Positions 43,862 through 51,977 of a stretch of DNA of 64,000 nt are shown here, piece by piece. The position numbers and the translations under genes were made by a program. Origin of the DNA: Pseudofrankia saprophytica. Lineage in GTDB: Bacteria; Actinomycetota; Actinomycetes; Frankiales; Frankiaceae. The notes below the pieces were generated by a model, which saw only the letters and a program-made list of their open reading frames with translations, did not search any database and had not been told where the DNA came from. The DNA lies in NCBI RefSeq assembly GCF_000235425.2, contig NZ_KI912266.1, positions 5,453,217-5,517,216 of the forward strand, written 5' to 3'. Position 1 is the stretch's first letter. Each line of letters opens with the position of its first letter.

Positions 43862-44716
43862 GTGAGCGACAACGAGCTCGGGCTGTTCCTGCGTACACAC
43901 CGCGAGAAGGTCAGCCCGGCCGAGGTCGGCCTGCCTACCGGACCGCGCCGCCGTGCCCCTGGGCTACGCCGCTCCGAGGTGGCGGCCCTCGCCGACGTCA
44001 GCGTCGAGTACGTGATCAGGCTCGAGCAGGGGCGCGACCGCCGACCGTCCCCGCAGGTGCTCTCGGCCCTCGCCGACGCGCTCCGGCTGACCATGGGCGA
44101 ACGCGTCCACCTGCACCGACTGACGAAGGCCGCGGACCCCGCGTTCAACTGCCGGGGCCTCGGCAGCCTGTCGCGCGTCGTCCGCCCGACCGTCCAGGCC
44201 CTGCTCGACCGCCTCGAGCCCACACCCGCGGTGCTGCTCGACCCGCTCACCGACATCCTCGCGCACACCGCCGGCTACGAACGGCTCGCCGGACCCACGG
44301 GGCTGTTGGACACCGCGCAGCCCAACCTCGCCCGGTACGTCTTCACCGACAGCCGCGCCCGCGCCGCCTACCCGGACTGGGCCCACGTGGCCGACGAACA
44401 GGTCGCGGCGCTCAAACAGGGCCCCTTCCGGGCGCGTCCCGACATGGCGGCGTTCGTGGACGAACTGACGGTCACCGCCGGGGAGGCCTTCACCCACCGG
44501 GTCGACGCGGTTCCCAGCCTGGCGAAGAGCAGCGGCGTCCTGCGCCTGGCCCACCCCGATGCCGGCGCGCTTCGCCTCGCCTACGAAACCCTCGAGCTCC
44601 CCGTCGACGACGAACAACGTCTGGTCGTCTACCTGCCCGCCGACGCGGCGACGGCCGCGGCGCTCGACCAGCTCAACCGCGACCGGACGCAGCCACTACG
44701 CCTCGTCGTCCACTGA
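43862..44716 (+). CDS. XRE-family regulator with MmyB-like domain
   Basis: This 284-residue protein has an HTH in LGLFLRTHREKVSPAEVGL...RRAPGLRRSEVAALADVSVEYVIRLEQGRDRRPSPQVLSALADAL. The PAS-like MmyB domain has VLLDPLTDILAHTAGYERL, DWAHVADEQVAAL, and a late HPDAGALRLAYETLELPVDDEQRLVVYLP. It is closely related in layout to the regulator at 6744-7574 but a different subgroup (RRxPGLRREEVA type). The GTG start is at 43862. It probably controls the divergent flavoprotein. Confidence 0.93.
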   Translation: MSDNELGLFLRTHREKVSPAEVGLPTGPRRRAPGLRRSEVAALADVSVEYVIRLEQGRDRRPSPQVLSALADALRLTMGERVHLHRLTKAADPAFNCRGLGSLSRVVRPTVQALLDRLEPTPAVLLDPLTDILAHTAGYERLAGPTGLLDTAQPNLARYVFTDSRARAAYPDWAHVADEQVAALKQGPFRARPDMAAFVDELTVTAGEAFTHRVDAVPSLAKSSGVLRLAHPDAGALRLAYETLELPVDDEQRLVVYLPADAATAAALDQLNRDRTQPLRLVVH

Positions 44717-44726
44717 CGCGGGCCAC

Positions 44727-44745
44727 GGCCCGGTCCAGCCGGGCC
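44727..44745. terminator. 7-bp stem, 5-nt loop between convergent genes
   Basis: GGCCCGG and CCGGGCC pair around TCCAG, 10 nt after the XRE regulator stop and before the end of the aldo/keto reductase gene. Confidence 0.6.
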
Positions 44746-44764
44746 GGGCCGGGCGCACCTGACC

Positions 44765-45811
44765 TCAGGACCGCGCGACCGGCCGGCGGCGTAGCTCGGG
44801 GCGCAGCGACGGGTCTCCGGTCATGTGGAAGACGCCGGCGAGGTCGGTGCCAGGGCGCACGACCTGGTCGATGGCGTCGAGGGTGGCGTCGTCGAGCACG
44901 ACGTCGACGGCGGCGAGCACGTCGTCGAGCTGCTCGACGGTCTTGGGGCCGATGATCGTCGAGCTGATGGCCGGATGGCGGTCGACGAACGCGAGCGCCA
45001 GGTGGGTGAGCGAGAGGCCGGCCGCCGCCGCGATCTTGGACAGCTCCTCCACCGCGTCGAACCTGGCCTCGGAGTCCGGATCGCCGGAGATCGTGCGGCC
45101 CCGGGCGAACACGCTGCCGGCGGCGTACCGCGAGCTGGCCGGCTCGTCCTGGCCACGCCGGTACTTGCCGGTGAGCCAGCCGCCGGACAGCGGGCTCCAC
45201 GGGATCACCCCGATGCCGTGGCGCAGGCAGGCCGGCAGCACGGCCTGCTCCACCGACCGCGCGAAGATCGAGTACTGCGGCTGCTCGCTGACGAATCGTT
45301 CGCTGTTACGACGCTGGGCGGCCCACTGCGCCTCGACGATCCAGTCCGCCGGGAAGGTCGACGAGCCGATGTACCGCACCTTGCCCTGGCGGACCAGGTC
45401 GGTGAGCGCGCCGAGAGTCTCCTCGAGATCGGTGTCCCAGTCGTGCCGGTGGACCTGGTACAGGTCGATGTAGTCGGTCCCGAGCCGGCGCAGGCTGTCC
45501 TCGGCGGCCTTCATGATCCATCGCCGGGACCCGCCGCGCTGGTTGCGGTCGGTCCCCATCGGGTTGAAGCACTTGGTCGCGATGACCACGTCGTCGCGCC
45601 GTGCCCCGACCGCCTTGCCGACGATCTCCTCGCTCTCGCCGCGGGAGTAGATGTCGGCGGTGTCGATGAAGTTGATCCCGGCGTCGAGCGCCCGGCCGAT
45701 CATGCGCTCGCACTCGTCGTGGTCAGGGTTGCCGATGACCCCGAACATCATCGCGCCCAGGCACTGACTGCTGACCTCGACGCCGGTTCGACCGAACTTG
45801 CGGTACTTCAT
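44765..45811 (-). CDS. Aldo/keto reductase
   Basis: This 348-residue TIM-barrel AKR has LGAMMFG near the start, the catalytic Asp/Tyr pair in NFIDTADIYSRGESEEIVGKAV, the Lys in DVVIATKCF, YIDLYQVHRHDWDTDLEETLGAL, SEQPQYSIFARSVE, PWSPLSGGWLTGKYRRG and an ISSTIIGPKTVEQL cofactor-binding end. The sequence belongs to the YajO/AKR11-like NADP-dependent group acting on aldehydes or ketones. GGGGAG lies before ATG 45811; a GTG six bases earlier is possible. Confidence 0.93.
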   Translation of the reverse strand: MKYRKFGRTGVEVSSQCLGAMMFGVIGNPDHDECERMIGRALDAGINFIDTADIYSRGESEEIVGKAVGARRDDVVIATKCFNPMGTDRNQRGGSRRWIMKAAEDSLRRLGTDYIDLYQVHRHDWDTDLEETLGALTDLVRQGKVRYIGSSTFPADWIVEAQWAAQRRNSERFVSEQPQYSIFARSVEQAVLPACLRHGIGVIPWSPLSGGWLTGKYRRGQDEPASSRYAAGSVFARGRTISGDPDSEARFDAVEELSKIAAAAGLSLTHLALAFVDRHPAISSTIIGPKTVEQLDDVLAAVDVVLDDATLDAIDQVVRPGTDLAGVFHMTGDPSLRPELRRRPVARS

Positions 45812-45953
45812 CCACACTCCCCAGGTCAGCCGGCACACTATCGCGGCGGGCTCTCGGGCCCGGCCGCCCGGACGTGGCCCACCCGGCAAAGACGTCCGGC
45901 GTGCCGGGCCAGCAGGCAGGCCGGCCGGCCGGCCGGTCAGCGGAGCCGGACGG

Positions 45954-46682
45954 TCAGACGGGGTCGACCGCCGTCGCGCCGCCGTCGACGACCAGGCAGG
46001 CACCGGTGATGAACGCGGCCTTGGGGCTCAGCAGAAAAGCCGCGGCGTTGGCGACGTCAGCCGGCTGGCCGAGCCGTCCGAGCGGAGATCTCTTCTCGAA
46101 CTTCTCCCGCAGGCCGGGAACGTCGAGCGCCGTGGCGATCATGGGGGTTTCGATGTAGCCGGGGCAGATGGCGTTGACGCGGATGCCGTCGGCGGCGAGC
46201 TGGTGCGCCATCGAGCGGGTGAGCCCGAGCAGGCCGGCCTTCGACGCGCAGTAGGCCGGAATCGCGCCGTTGCCCTGGAGCGCCTCGATCGAGCTGATCC
46301 CGACGATGGCGGCACCCGGGGCCGCGCGCAGCGACGGCAGGAGCGCCTGGCTGACGAGCGCGTGGGCGCGCAGATTGACGTCGAGAACCTTGTCCCAGAG
46401 ATCCGCGCTGAGCGCACCGATCGGATCGATGCTCACGACTCCGGCCGCGTGGACCAGCCCGTCGACTCCCCCGAGCGTCGCCACCGACGCCTCGACCGCG
46501 GCCGCCACCGCCGCCGCGTCGGTGACGTCGAGGACGACGGCGCTCATCCCCAACGAGGCGGCCACGTCGACGACCGACTGGTTCAGGTCCCAGAGCACGA
46601 CGGGCCGGCCCTCGTCGACCAGCGCCCGCGCGCAGGCCTCACCGATACCCGAGGCGCCGCCGGTGACGACCACGCCGGTCAC
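45954..46682 (-). CDS. SDR-family oxidoreductase
   Basis: This 242-residue classical SDR has VVVTGGASGIGEACARALVDEG at the NAD(P) site, VLDVTDAA, VHAAGVV for NNAG, and catalytic Ser/Tyr/Lys in VGISSIEALQGNGAIPAYCASKAGLLGLTRSM. It ends AFITGACLVVDGGATAVDPV, the typical SDR C-terminus. It resembles 3-oxoacyl-ACP reductase-like and hydroxysteroid-dehydrogenase-like enzymes. The GTG start at 46682 is inferred; the frame is open upstream but becomes unlike the family. It is divergent from the Baeyer-Villiger monooxygenase. Confidence 0.9.
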   Translation of the reverse strand: MTGVVVTGGASGIGEACARALVDEGRPVVLWDLNQSVVDVAASLGMSAVVLDVTDAAAVAAAVEASVATLGGVDGLVHAAGVVSIDPIGALSADLWDKVLDVNLRAHALVSQALLPSLRAAPGAAIVGISSIEALQGNGAIPAYCASKAGLLGLTRSMAHQLAADGIRVNAICPGYIETPMIATALDVPGLREKFEKRSPLGRLGQPADVANAAAFLLSPKAAFITGACLVVDGGATAVDPV

Positions 46683-46803
46683 GGCCGCGTCAACGCCTCG
46701 ACGCGTTCGCCGGCCCGGACCGCGACCCGTGGCACCCGAGCCCTCACGGCACCCGTCACGACGATCTGTCGCATCACGACGACCTGGCGCACGGTTCTCC
46801 CTC

Positions 46804-46923
46804 GCACCCGTCGACCTCGCACCGGCCGACCGTGGACACGGCGTCCGTCGGCACGATGTCCATGGACACCAGATCCATAGACCTGAGGTCCGTGGACGAA
46901 GCGTCCGTAGACACAATATCGAT
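46804..46923. repeat. 15-bp tandem array of about eight units upstream of the BVMO
   Basis: Contiguous 15-bp units run from 46804 to 46923. The clearest six begin at 46834, 46849, 46864, 46879, 46894 and 46909, with consensus GGACACNNNGTCCGT. Each unit contains a small dyad (GGAC...GTCC). Because 15 is a multiple of three, the array reads as pentapeptide repeats in every frame, so the frames there are not evidence of coding. It ends 22 nt before the BVMO start. Confidence 0.85.
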
Positions 46924-46926
46924 CTT

Positions 46927-46942
46927 GTGTACTACTGTATAC
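46927..46942. promoter_or_regulatory. GTGTAC-N4-GTATAC dyad next to BVMO start
   Basis: A near-perfect inverted repeat (one mismatch) lies 3 nt before ATG 46946. It overlaps a possible -10 TACTGT at 46933, 7 nt before the ATG. No Shine-Dalgarno is present, so a leaderless mRNA repressed by the downstream TetR protein is plausible. Confidence 0.5.
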
Positions 46943-46945
46943 CTT

Positions 46946-48874
46946 ATGCGGAACCGTCACGCAGGCGAAACCTTCACCACCTCTGACGACGAGATCGCCG
47001 CGGCCCTGCTCGACGTGAGCATCCCGACGCTGATGATGTCGATGGTTCACATGGCCGGGGATCTGGAGTTGATTCGCGGCCGGCTGAAGCCGGCGGGCCT
47101 GTTCCTCAACGAGGTCCAGGGCTTCATGTCCGAGGAGGACAAGGCCGAGGTCCGGGCACTCGCGCTCGACGTCATCCGGGACTACCGCGACGCCGGGTGC
47201 CCGGACCCGAGGTCCCTGTCCGGCGACGAGCTCCACGAGATGATGGAGTGGCTGGTCTGCGGCGAGGTCGCGCCGGAATACGTGCCGATGCTGCTCGAGG
47301 AGATGGAGCTCGCCGGCACGGATGACCGCAGGATCGAGGCGACGTCGTCGCCGGCCGGCCGGGCCGCGTTCCCCGTCGTGGTCATCGGCTGCGGCCAGTC
47401 CGGCCTGCTCGCGGGTATCCGGCTGAAGGAAGCCGGTATTCCGTTCACGATCGTCGAGAAGAACGCCGGTGTCGGCGGAACCTGGTGGGAGAACTCCTAC
47501 CCGGGCGCGCGGGTCGACGTCGGCAACCATTTCTACTGCTACAGCTTCGAGCCAAGCGACCACTGGACCGAGTTCTTCGCCCAGCAGCCGGAGCTCCAGC
47601 GCTACTTCGAGGACGTCATGAACGCCCGCGGCGTAGCCCCGCACGTCCGCTGGCGGACCGAGGTGCTCGGCGCCGACTGGAACGACGACGATGGCACGTG
47701 GTCGGTCCGCTGCCTCGGGCCCGACGGCACCGAGAGCGTCCTGACCGCCCGCGCGGTGATCTCGGCGGTCGGTCAGCTCAACCGGCCGAAGATGCCGGAC
47801 ATCCCCGGCCGCGACGACTTCGCCGGCCCCGCGTTCCACACCGCGCGCTGGGATCACGACGTCGACCTGGCCGGCCGGCGGGTGGCGATGATCGGAGCCG
47901 GGGCCAGCGGCTTCCAGATCGCGCCGGCCATCGCGCCCGACGTCCGGCACCTCACCGTCTTCCAGCGCACCGCGCAGTGGATGTTCGCCAACCCGAACTA
48001 CCACGCCAAGGTCGGCCCCGGTGTCCGCTGGGCGCTGCGACACCTGCCGTTCTACGGCCGCTGGTACCGCTTCCTGATCCTCTGGCCAGGCTGCGACGCC
48101 GGGCTGGCGGGCGCGCGCGTCGATCCGGCCTATCCCGACCAGCAGGTCGCGATCAGTGCGCACAACGAGCTCATCCGCCAGATGTTCACCAACCTGATCA
48201 CCAGCCAGTGCGGCGGTGACGAGGAACTGATCGCGAAGGTGGTTCCGGACTATCCGGCGACCGGCAAACGCACCCTGCAGGACGACGGCAGCTGGCTGCG
48301 GACCCTGCGGCGCGACAACGTCGACCTCGTCCGGACCAGCATCGACCACATCGAGTCGGACGCCGTCGTGACCGTCGACGGGCGGCGCCACCCCGCCGAC
48401 GTGCTCGTGTTCGCCACCGGCTTCCGGATGACCGAGGTGCTGGCGCCGATGCGGATCACCGGCCGCGACGGGCGGGACCTGCTGGAGCTCTGGGGCGAGC
48501 GGCCGGCGGCCTACCTCGGCATCACCGTGCCGGGATTCCCAAACCTGTTCCTGATGTACGGGCCGGGCACACACCTGGCGCACGGCGCGAGCCTGATCTT
48601 CCATTCCGAGTGCCAGATGCGCTACATCTCGCGGTGCCTCGACGAGCTCATCGGCGGCGGCCACGTGTCGATGGAGCCGAACCAGGAGCGCTATGACGAC
48701 TGGCACGAACGCACCCAGCGGGAGATCAGGACGCTGGTGTGGTCGCAGCCGTCGATCAGGCACTCCTACTTCAAGAACTCCCGCGGCGAGATCCACGGCG
48801 TCAGCCCCTGGCGCGTCGTCGACTACTGGACGTGGACGGCCGAGCCAGACCTCAAGGACTTCGTGATCCGATGA
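46946..48874 (+). CDS. Baeyer-Villiger monooxygenase, 4-hydroxyacetophenone monooxygenase-like
   Basis: This 642-residue flavin monooxygenase inserts, by family, an oxygen atom next to a ketone using FAD and NADPH. The FAD fold is at about residues 145-160 (VVVIGCGQSGLLAG), the BVMO fingerprint at about 292 (FAGPAFHTARWDHDVD), and the NADPH fold at about 315 (VAMIGAGASGFQIAP). An N-terminal extension of about 140 helical residues (DEIAAALLDVSIPTLMMSMVHMAGDLELIRG and on) matches the extra domain of 4-hydroxyacetophenone monooxygenase and its steroid/ketone relatives. Its stop overlaps the TetR start (ATGA). The start ATG 46946 follows a dyad and no Shine-Dalgarno. Confidence 0.93.
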   Translation: MRNRHAGETFTTSDDEIAAALLDVSIPTLMMSMVHMAGDLELIRGRLKPAGLFLNEVQGFMSEEDKAEVRALALDVIRDYRDAGCPDPRSLSGDELHEMMEWLVCGEVAPEYVPMLLEEMELAGTDDRRIEATSSPAGRAAFPVVVIGCGQSGLLAGIRLKEAGIPFTIVEKNAGVGGTWWENSYPGARVDVGNHFYCYSFEPSDHWTEFFAQQPELQRYFEDVMNARGVAPHVRWRTEVLGADWNDDDGTWSVRCLGPDGTESVLTARAVISAVGQLNRPKMPDIPGRDDFAGPAFHTARWDHDVDLAGRRVAMIGAGASGFQIAPAIAPDVRHLTVFQRTAQWMFANPNYHAKVGPGVRWALRHLPFYGRWYRFLILWPGCDAGLAGARVDPAYPDQQVAISAHNELIRQMFTNLITSQCGGDEELIAKVVPDYPATGKRTLQDDGSWLRTLRRDNVDLVRTSIDHIESDAVVTVDGRRHPADVLVFATGFRMTEVLAPMRITGRDGRDLLELWGERPAAYLGITVPGFPNLFLMYGPGTHLAHGASLIFHSECQMRYISRCLDELIGGGHVSMEPNQERYDDWHERTQREIRTLVWSQPSIRHSYFKNSRGEIHGVSPWRVVDYWTWTAEPDLKDFVIR

Positions 48875-49470
48875 TCGGCTTCACCCCGGCGGCCGCGGAC
48901 CCGCCGGACTCGGTGCGGACCATCTTCCTCGACGCCGCCGTCCGCTGCCTGCGCGACGTCGGGATCCGGCGCACGACGATGGTGCGGGTCGCCGACGAGG
49001 CCGGCCTCTCGCGGGCCTGGCTCTACCGCCACTACCCCGACAAGGCCTCACTGCTCGGCGCGGCCCTGATCCGGCAGGACGAACAGTTCTGGGCCGGAGC
49101 CCGCGCGCTCGTCTCGAAAAGGAAAGGACTGGCCGCCCAGGTCGCCGAGGCGGTGTGCTATTCGCGGCGGCAGGAGCCGGACGCGCTGGTCCTGCGGCTG
49201 CGAGCCAGTGAACCGGAGGCGTGCGCCGCGGTTCTGGGAGCCGGGCTGCGCCAGGCGGTCCCCGGCATGGCCGTGTTCTGGCGCCCCTATCTCGAGACGG
49301 CCCGCGCGCGCGGCGAGGTACGCGCCGACCTCGATATCGCGCGCGCGGCCGAATGGGTCATCCGCGTGGTCATGTCCCTGGTCACGACGCCGGGCGACGC
49401 GGTCGACCCCGACGACTCCGCGTCGGTCCGCCGTTTCGTCGAGGAGTTCCTCGTCCCAGGCCTTTCCTAG
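48871..49470 (+). CDS. TetR-family transcriptional regulator
   Basis: This 199-residue protein has a TetR HTH: AAVRCLRDVGIRRTTMVRVADEAGLSRAWLYRHYPDKASLLGAAL. A short ligand domain of about 130 residues follows. It shares four bases with the BVMO gene (ATGA), so it is translated with it and probably represses it, perhaps through the dyad at 46927-46942. It is unusual for a repressor to sit downstream in the same operon rather than divergent. Confidence 0.92.
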   Translation: MIGFTPAAADPPDSVRTIFLDAAVRCLRDVGIRRTTMVRVADEAGLSRAWLYRHYPDKASLLGAALIRQDEQFWAGARALVSKRKGLAAQVAEAVCYSRRQEPDALVLRLRASEPEACAAVLGAGLRQAVPGMAVFWRPYLETARARGEVRADLDIARAAEWVIRVVMSLVTTPGDAVDPDDSASVRRFVEEFLVPGLS

Positions 49471-49497
49471 GACCGAGACGGGACGGGGCGGAAGCCC

Positions 49498-49544
49498 GCT
49501 GCGCCGCGGCGCAGCTTGACGCGACTCCCATATTCGGGGGAGTC
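49498..49544. terminator. Two hairpins after BVMO-tetR operon
   Basis: An 18-bp palindrome at 49498-49515 (GCTGCGCCGCGGCGCAGC) is followed by a 7-bp stem GACTCCC/GGGAGTC at 49523-49529 with 49538-49544. They lie 28-74 nt after the TetR stop and 193 nt before the sulfotransferase. Confidence 0.65.
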
Positions 49545-49736
49545 TGCTGCCACCAATTTTCGCGCGAATCCGCTCCCGCGAATCCGGCGCGCCGCAGCCC
49601 TGGCCAGGCCAGCTCGGTGTCCGCCTTCCGCTCGCCGAGGCCCGACCGGCCGTCGCCGTCCCGCCTCTGGACACACCCGCCGCCAGCGCCACGCCCGGTG
49701 CCAGCCCGGGCACCCAGCCATCCCGGGAGCAAACGC

Positions 49737-50879
49737 ATGGATGACGTCGACGACCTGCTCGCCGCGGCCCGCGCCGAGACCAGCCTGACGGACTTCGGCG
49801 AGGACACGTTCAGAGAGGGCCTCGACCTGCTGGTCGACTCCTTACGCAAGGAGGCGAGACTGACCGCCGTCGGCGAGTTCGCCCTGCGCGACATCATCGT
49901 CCGGCTGCTGAGGAACCGCCTCCAGGTCGAGGACTGGTACCACCGTCATCCCGAGATCGACGGCGAGGTCATCGAACGCCCGCTGATCGGTCTGGGCCTC
50001 CCCCGCACGGGTTCCACGGCGCTGGCCGCGCTGCTGGGTGAGGATCCGGGGGCGCGTTCGCTGGTGCAGTGGCAGGCCGAGGAGCCATGCCCGCCGCCCT
50101 CCACCGTGCCCGCCCCGGATCCGCGGATCGCCCGTTCCCAGGCCAAGTCGGCCATGACGCGCCAGCTGTCGCCGAAGCTGGCCACGATGCAGCCGTCATC
50201 GCCGACCGGGCCCTTCGAGGACCACGACCTCATGGGACTCGACTTCAAGTCCCAGGTGTTCCAGGCATTCGCGCAGATCCCGTCGTACTCGTCCTGGCTG
50301 CTCGACGCCGACCTGACGTCGACCTACCGTTACGAACGCCGCGTGCTGAAACTGCTCCAGTGGGGCGCCGAGCGCCGGCCGTGGCGGCTGAAATGCCCGA
50401 CCCACCTGGTCTACCTCGGCCATCTCGACCAGGCGTTCCCGGACGCACGTTTCGTGATGACGCACCGGGACCCGACGGAGGTCCTCGTCTCCGTCGCCGA
50501 CGTGTACGCCACGGCGGCCGCGATGTTCAGCGACGAGGTCGACCCCCACTACCTCGCGGCCCTCAACGTCGAGCAGTGGTCCGTCGGTATGCGACGCGCG
50601 TTGGAGTTCCGCGACGCGGGCCACGACGAGCGGTTCTTCGACCTGGACTTCCGCGCCGTGCAACGCGACCCCGTCGGCGAGGTCCGGCGGCTCTACGCCT
50701 GGCTCGGCGAGCCCGTCACCGGACCGTTCGAGGCCGGGATGCGGCGCTGGTGGCACGAGAACGCCGAGAACCGCGAGGAGAACGTCCATCCGGACCCGGC
50801 CGACTTCGGCCTCGACCTGGACGAGGTGCGGCCGCTCTTCGCCGACTACGTGACGCGGTCCGCGCGGTGGACCGCATGA
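49737..50879 (+). CDS. Sulfotransferase family protein
   Basis: This 380-residue protein has the PAPS-binding 5' motif GLPRTGSTALAALLGEDPGARSLVQWQ, RRPWRLKCPTHLVYLGHLDQAFPDARFVMTHRDPTEVLVSVADVYA with the 3'-phosphate Arg/Ser, and a late FDLDFRAVQRDPVGEVRRLYAWLG. It is of the same actinobacterial group as the protein at 11415-12596, with an N-terminal LLAAARAETSLTDFGEDTFREGL. GGGAG precedes ATG 49737. The DUF7064/7065-type gene that follows starts 15 nt after the stop. Acceptor unknown. Confidence 0.92.
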   Translation: MDDVDDLLAAARAETSLTDFGEDTFREGLDLLVDSLRKEARLTAVGEFALRDIIVRLLRNRLQVEDWYHRHPEIDGEVIERPLIGLGLPRTGSTALAALLGEDPGARSLVQWQAEEPCPPPSTVPAPDPRIARSQAKSAMTRQLSPKLATMQPSSPTGPFEDHDLMGLDFKSQVFQAFAQIPSYSSWLLDADLTSTYRYERRVLKLLQWGAERRPWRLKCPTHLVYLGHLDQAFPDARFVMTHRDPTEVLVSVADVYATAAAMFSDEVDPHYLAALNVEQWSVGMRRALEFRDAGHDERFFDLDFRAVQRDPVGEVRRLYAWLGEPVTGPFEAGMRRWWHENAENREENVHPDPADFGLDLDEVRPLFADYVTRSARWTA

Positions 50880-50893
50880 AAGGGGACCACCCC

Positions 50894-51928
50894 ATGGCCA
50901 TGGACCTGACCGGCGGCCTCGACGAGGAACGGGAGTTCGTCTTCGCCAGGCAGCCCGACGACCCGGAGGCGCGCGAGTCGGTCAACGCGTGGATCTGGGA
51001 CGACAGCGGGACCTTCGGCATTCCACGCATCGGCGTCGAGGCCGTCGCCGACCAGTGGGACACGCACGACGTCCAGGTCAACATCGGGTTCGCGGACGGG
51101 CGCGTGTACAACGTGTTCGGCACGGGACCGGTACACGACCCGGCCGGGCCGGACGGCCGGCCACGGGTCCTGGGTGCTGGTCCGCTGTCGTTCGAGCTGG
51201 TCGAGCCGTACCGCCACCTGCGCGTCCGGCTCGACGGCACGGCGCTCACGACCACCTCGGGAGCGCAGATCGACGGCTGGACGCCGTGGGGCGGCGGCGA
51301 GCAGGTGCCCGTCAAAGCCGAGATCGACATCTACCCGGCCGCGCCGCCCTGGGAGAACGGTTCGACCAGCGAGGACGCCCGCCGCATCCTGGCGACCCAG
51401 GAGGAGGGCTACCTCATCGGCTATCCCTGGCGGTTCGAGCAGCTGTGCCGGGCCACCGGGACTTTCACCATCGGCGACGAGGTCCACCATCTGAGCGGCG
51501 GCGCCGACCGCATCCGCCGGCAGGGAATCCGCCGCCTGGCCAAGTTCTGGGGCCATGTGTGGCAGGCGGCGCTGTTCCCCAGCGGCCGAGGTTTCGGCTT
51601 CCAGGTCTATCCCCCGCGCGCCGACGGAAAGCCCACGTACAACGAGGGCTACGTGGTCGACGGCGGCGAGCTGATTCCCGCCCGCGTCGCGCGCGCCCCC
51701 TGGCTGCGGACCCTGGAGGCCAGCGGCCAGGACGTCTCGGTCACGCTGGAGACGGCGAAGGGCACGGTCGAGATCGGCGGCGAGACGGTGCTCTCGACGT
51801 TCATGGTGATGCCGCCCGAGGTCGGCGGCGGCATGCAGCTCCAGCAGGGCCTGGCCCGCTACACCTGGGAGGACGAGTCCGCCATCGGCATGATCGAACG
51901 GTCCAGCACGCCCGACCAGATGGCCTGA
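50894..51928 (+). CDS. DUF7064/DUF7065-like (lipocalin-like) protein
   Basis: This 344-residue protein of unknown function has two halves. The first runs WIWDDSGTFGIPRIGVEAVADQWDTHDVQVNIGFADGRVYNVF and on to EPYRHLRVRLDG. The second has YRLxx-type beta strands with WGHVWQAALFPSGRGFGFQVYPPRADGKPTYNEGYVVDGG. The pattern resembles tocopherol-cyclase/lipocalin-like proteins annotated as DUF7064 and DUF7065 in actinobacteria. It follows the sulfotransferase, so a linked lipid or sterol substrate is possible. ATG 50894 is chosen for AAAGGGG 8 nt upstream; ATG 50876 overlaps the previous stop. Confidence 0.7.
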   Translation: MAMDLTGGLDEEREFVFARQPDDPEARESVNAWIWDDSGTFGIPRIGVEAVADQWDTHDVQVNIGFADGRVYNVFGTGPVHDPAGPDGRPRVLGAGPLSFELVEPYRHLRVRLDGTALTTTSGAQIDGWTPWGGGEQVPVKAEIDIYPAAPPWENGSTSEDARRILATQEEGYLIGYPWRFEQLCRATGTFTIGDEVHHLSGGADRIRRQGIRRLAKFWGHVWQAALFPSGRGFGFQVYPPRADGKPTYNEGYVVDGGELIPARVARAPWLRTLEASGQDVSVTLETAKGTVEIGGETVLSTFMVMPPEVGGGMQLQQGLARYTWEDESAIGMIERSSTPDQMA

Positions 51929-51977
51929 CGTCGCGATCGCCACCCGGCCGACCCCGGGCGGGGCCTCATGGGTTTGG

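Noticed and set aside
46804-46923. CRISPR array
   Set aside because: Units are 15 bp and contiguous with no spacers, and no cas genes are present.
46832-46945. N-terminal pentapeptide extension of the BVMO in the open frame
   Set aside because: Produced by the 15-bp tandem repeat; homology to HAPMO-like proteins starts after ATG 46946.
46679-48796. 705-codon minus-strand frame opposite the BVMO, with pentapeptide-like VHG repeats
   Set aside because: The repeats come from the 15-bp DNA array; the rest is antisense to the BVMO.
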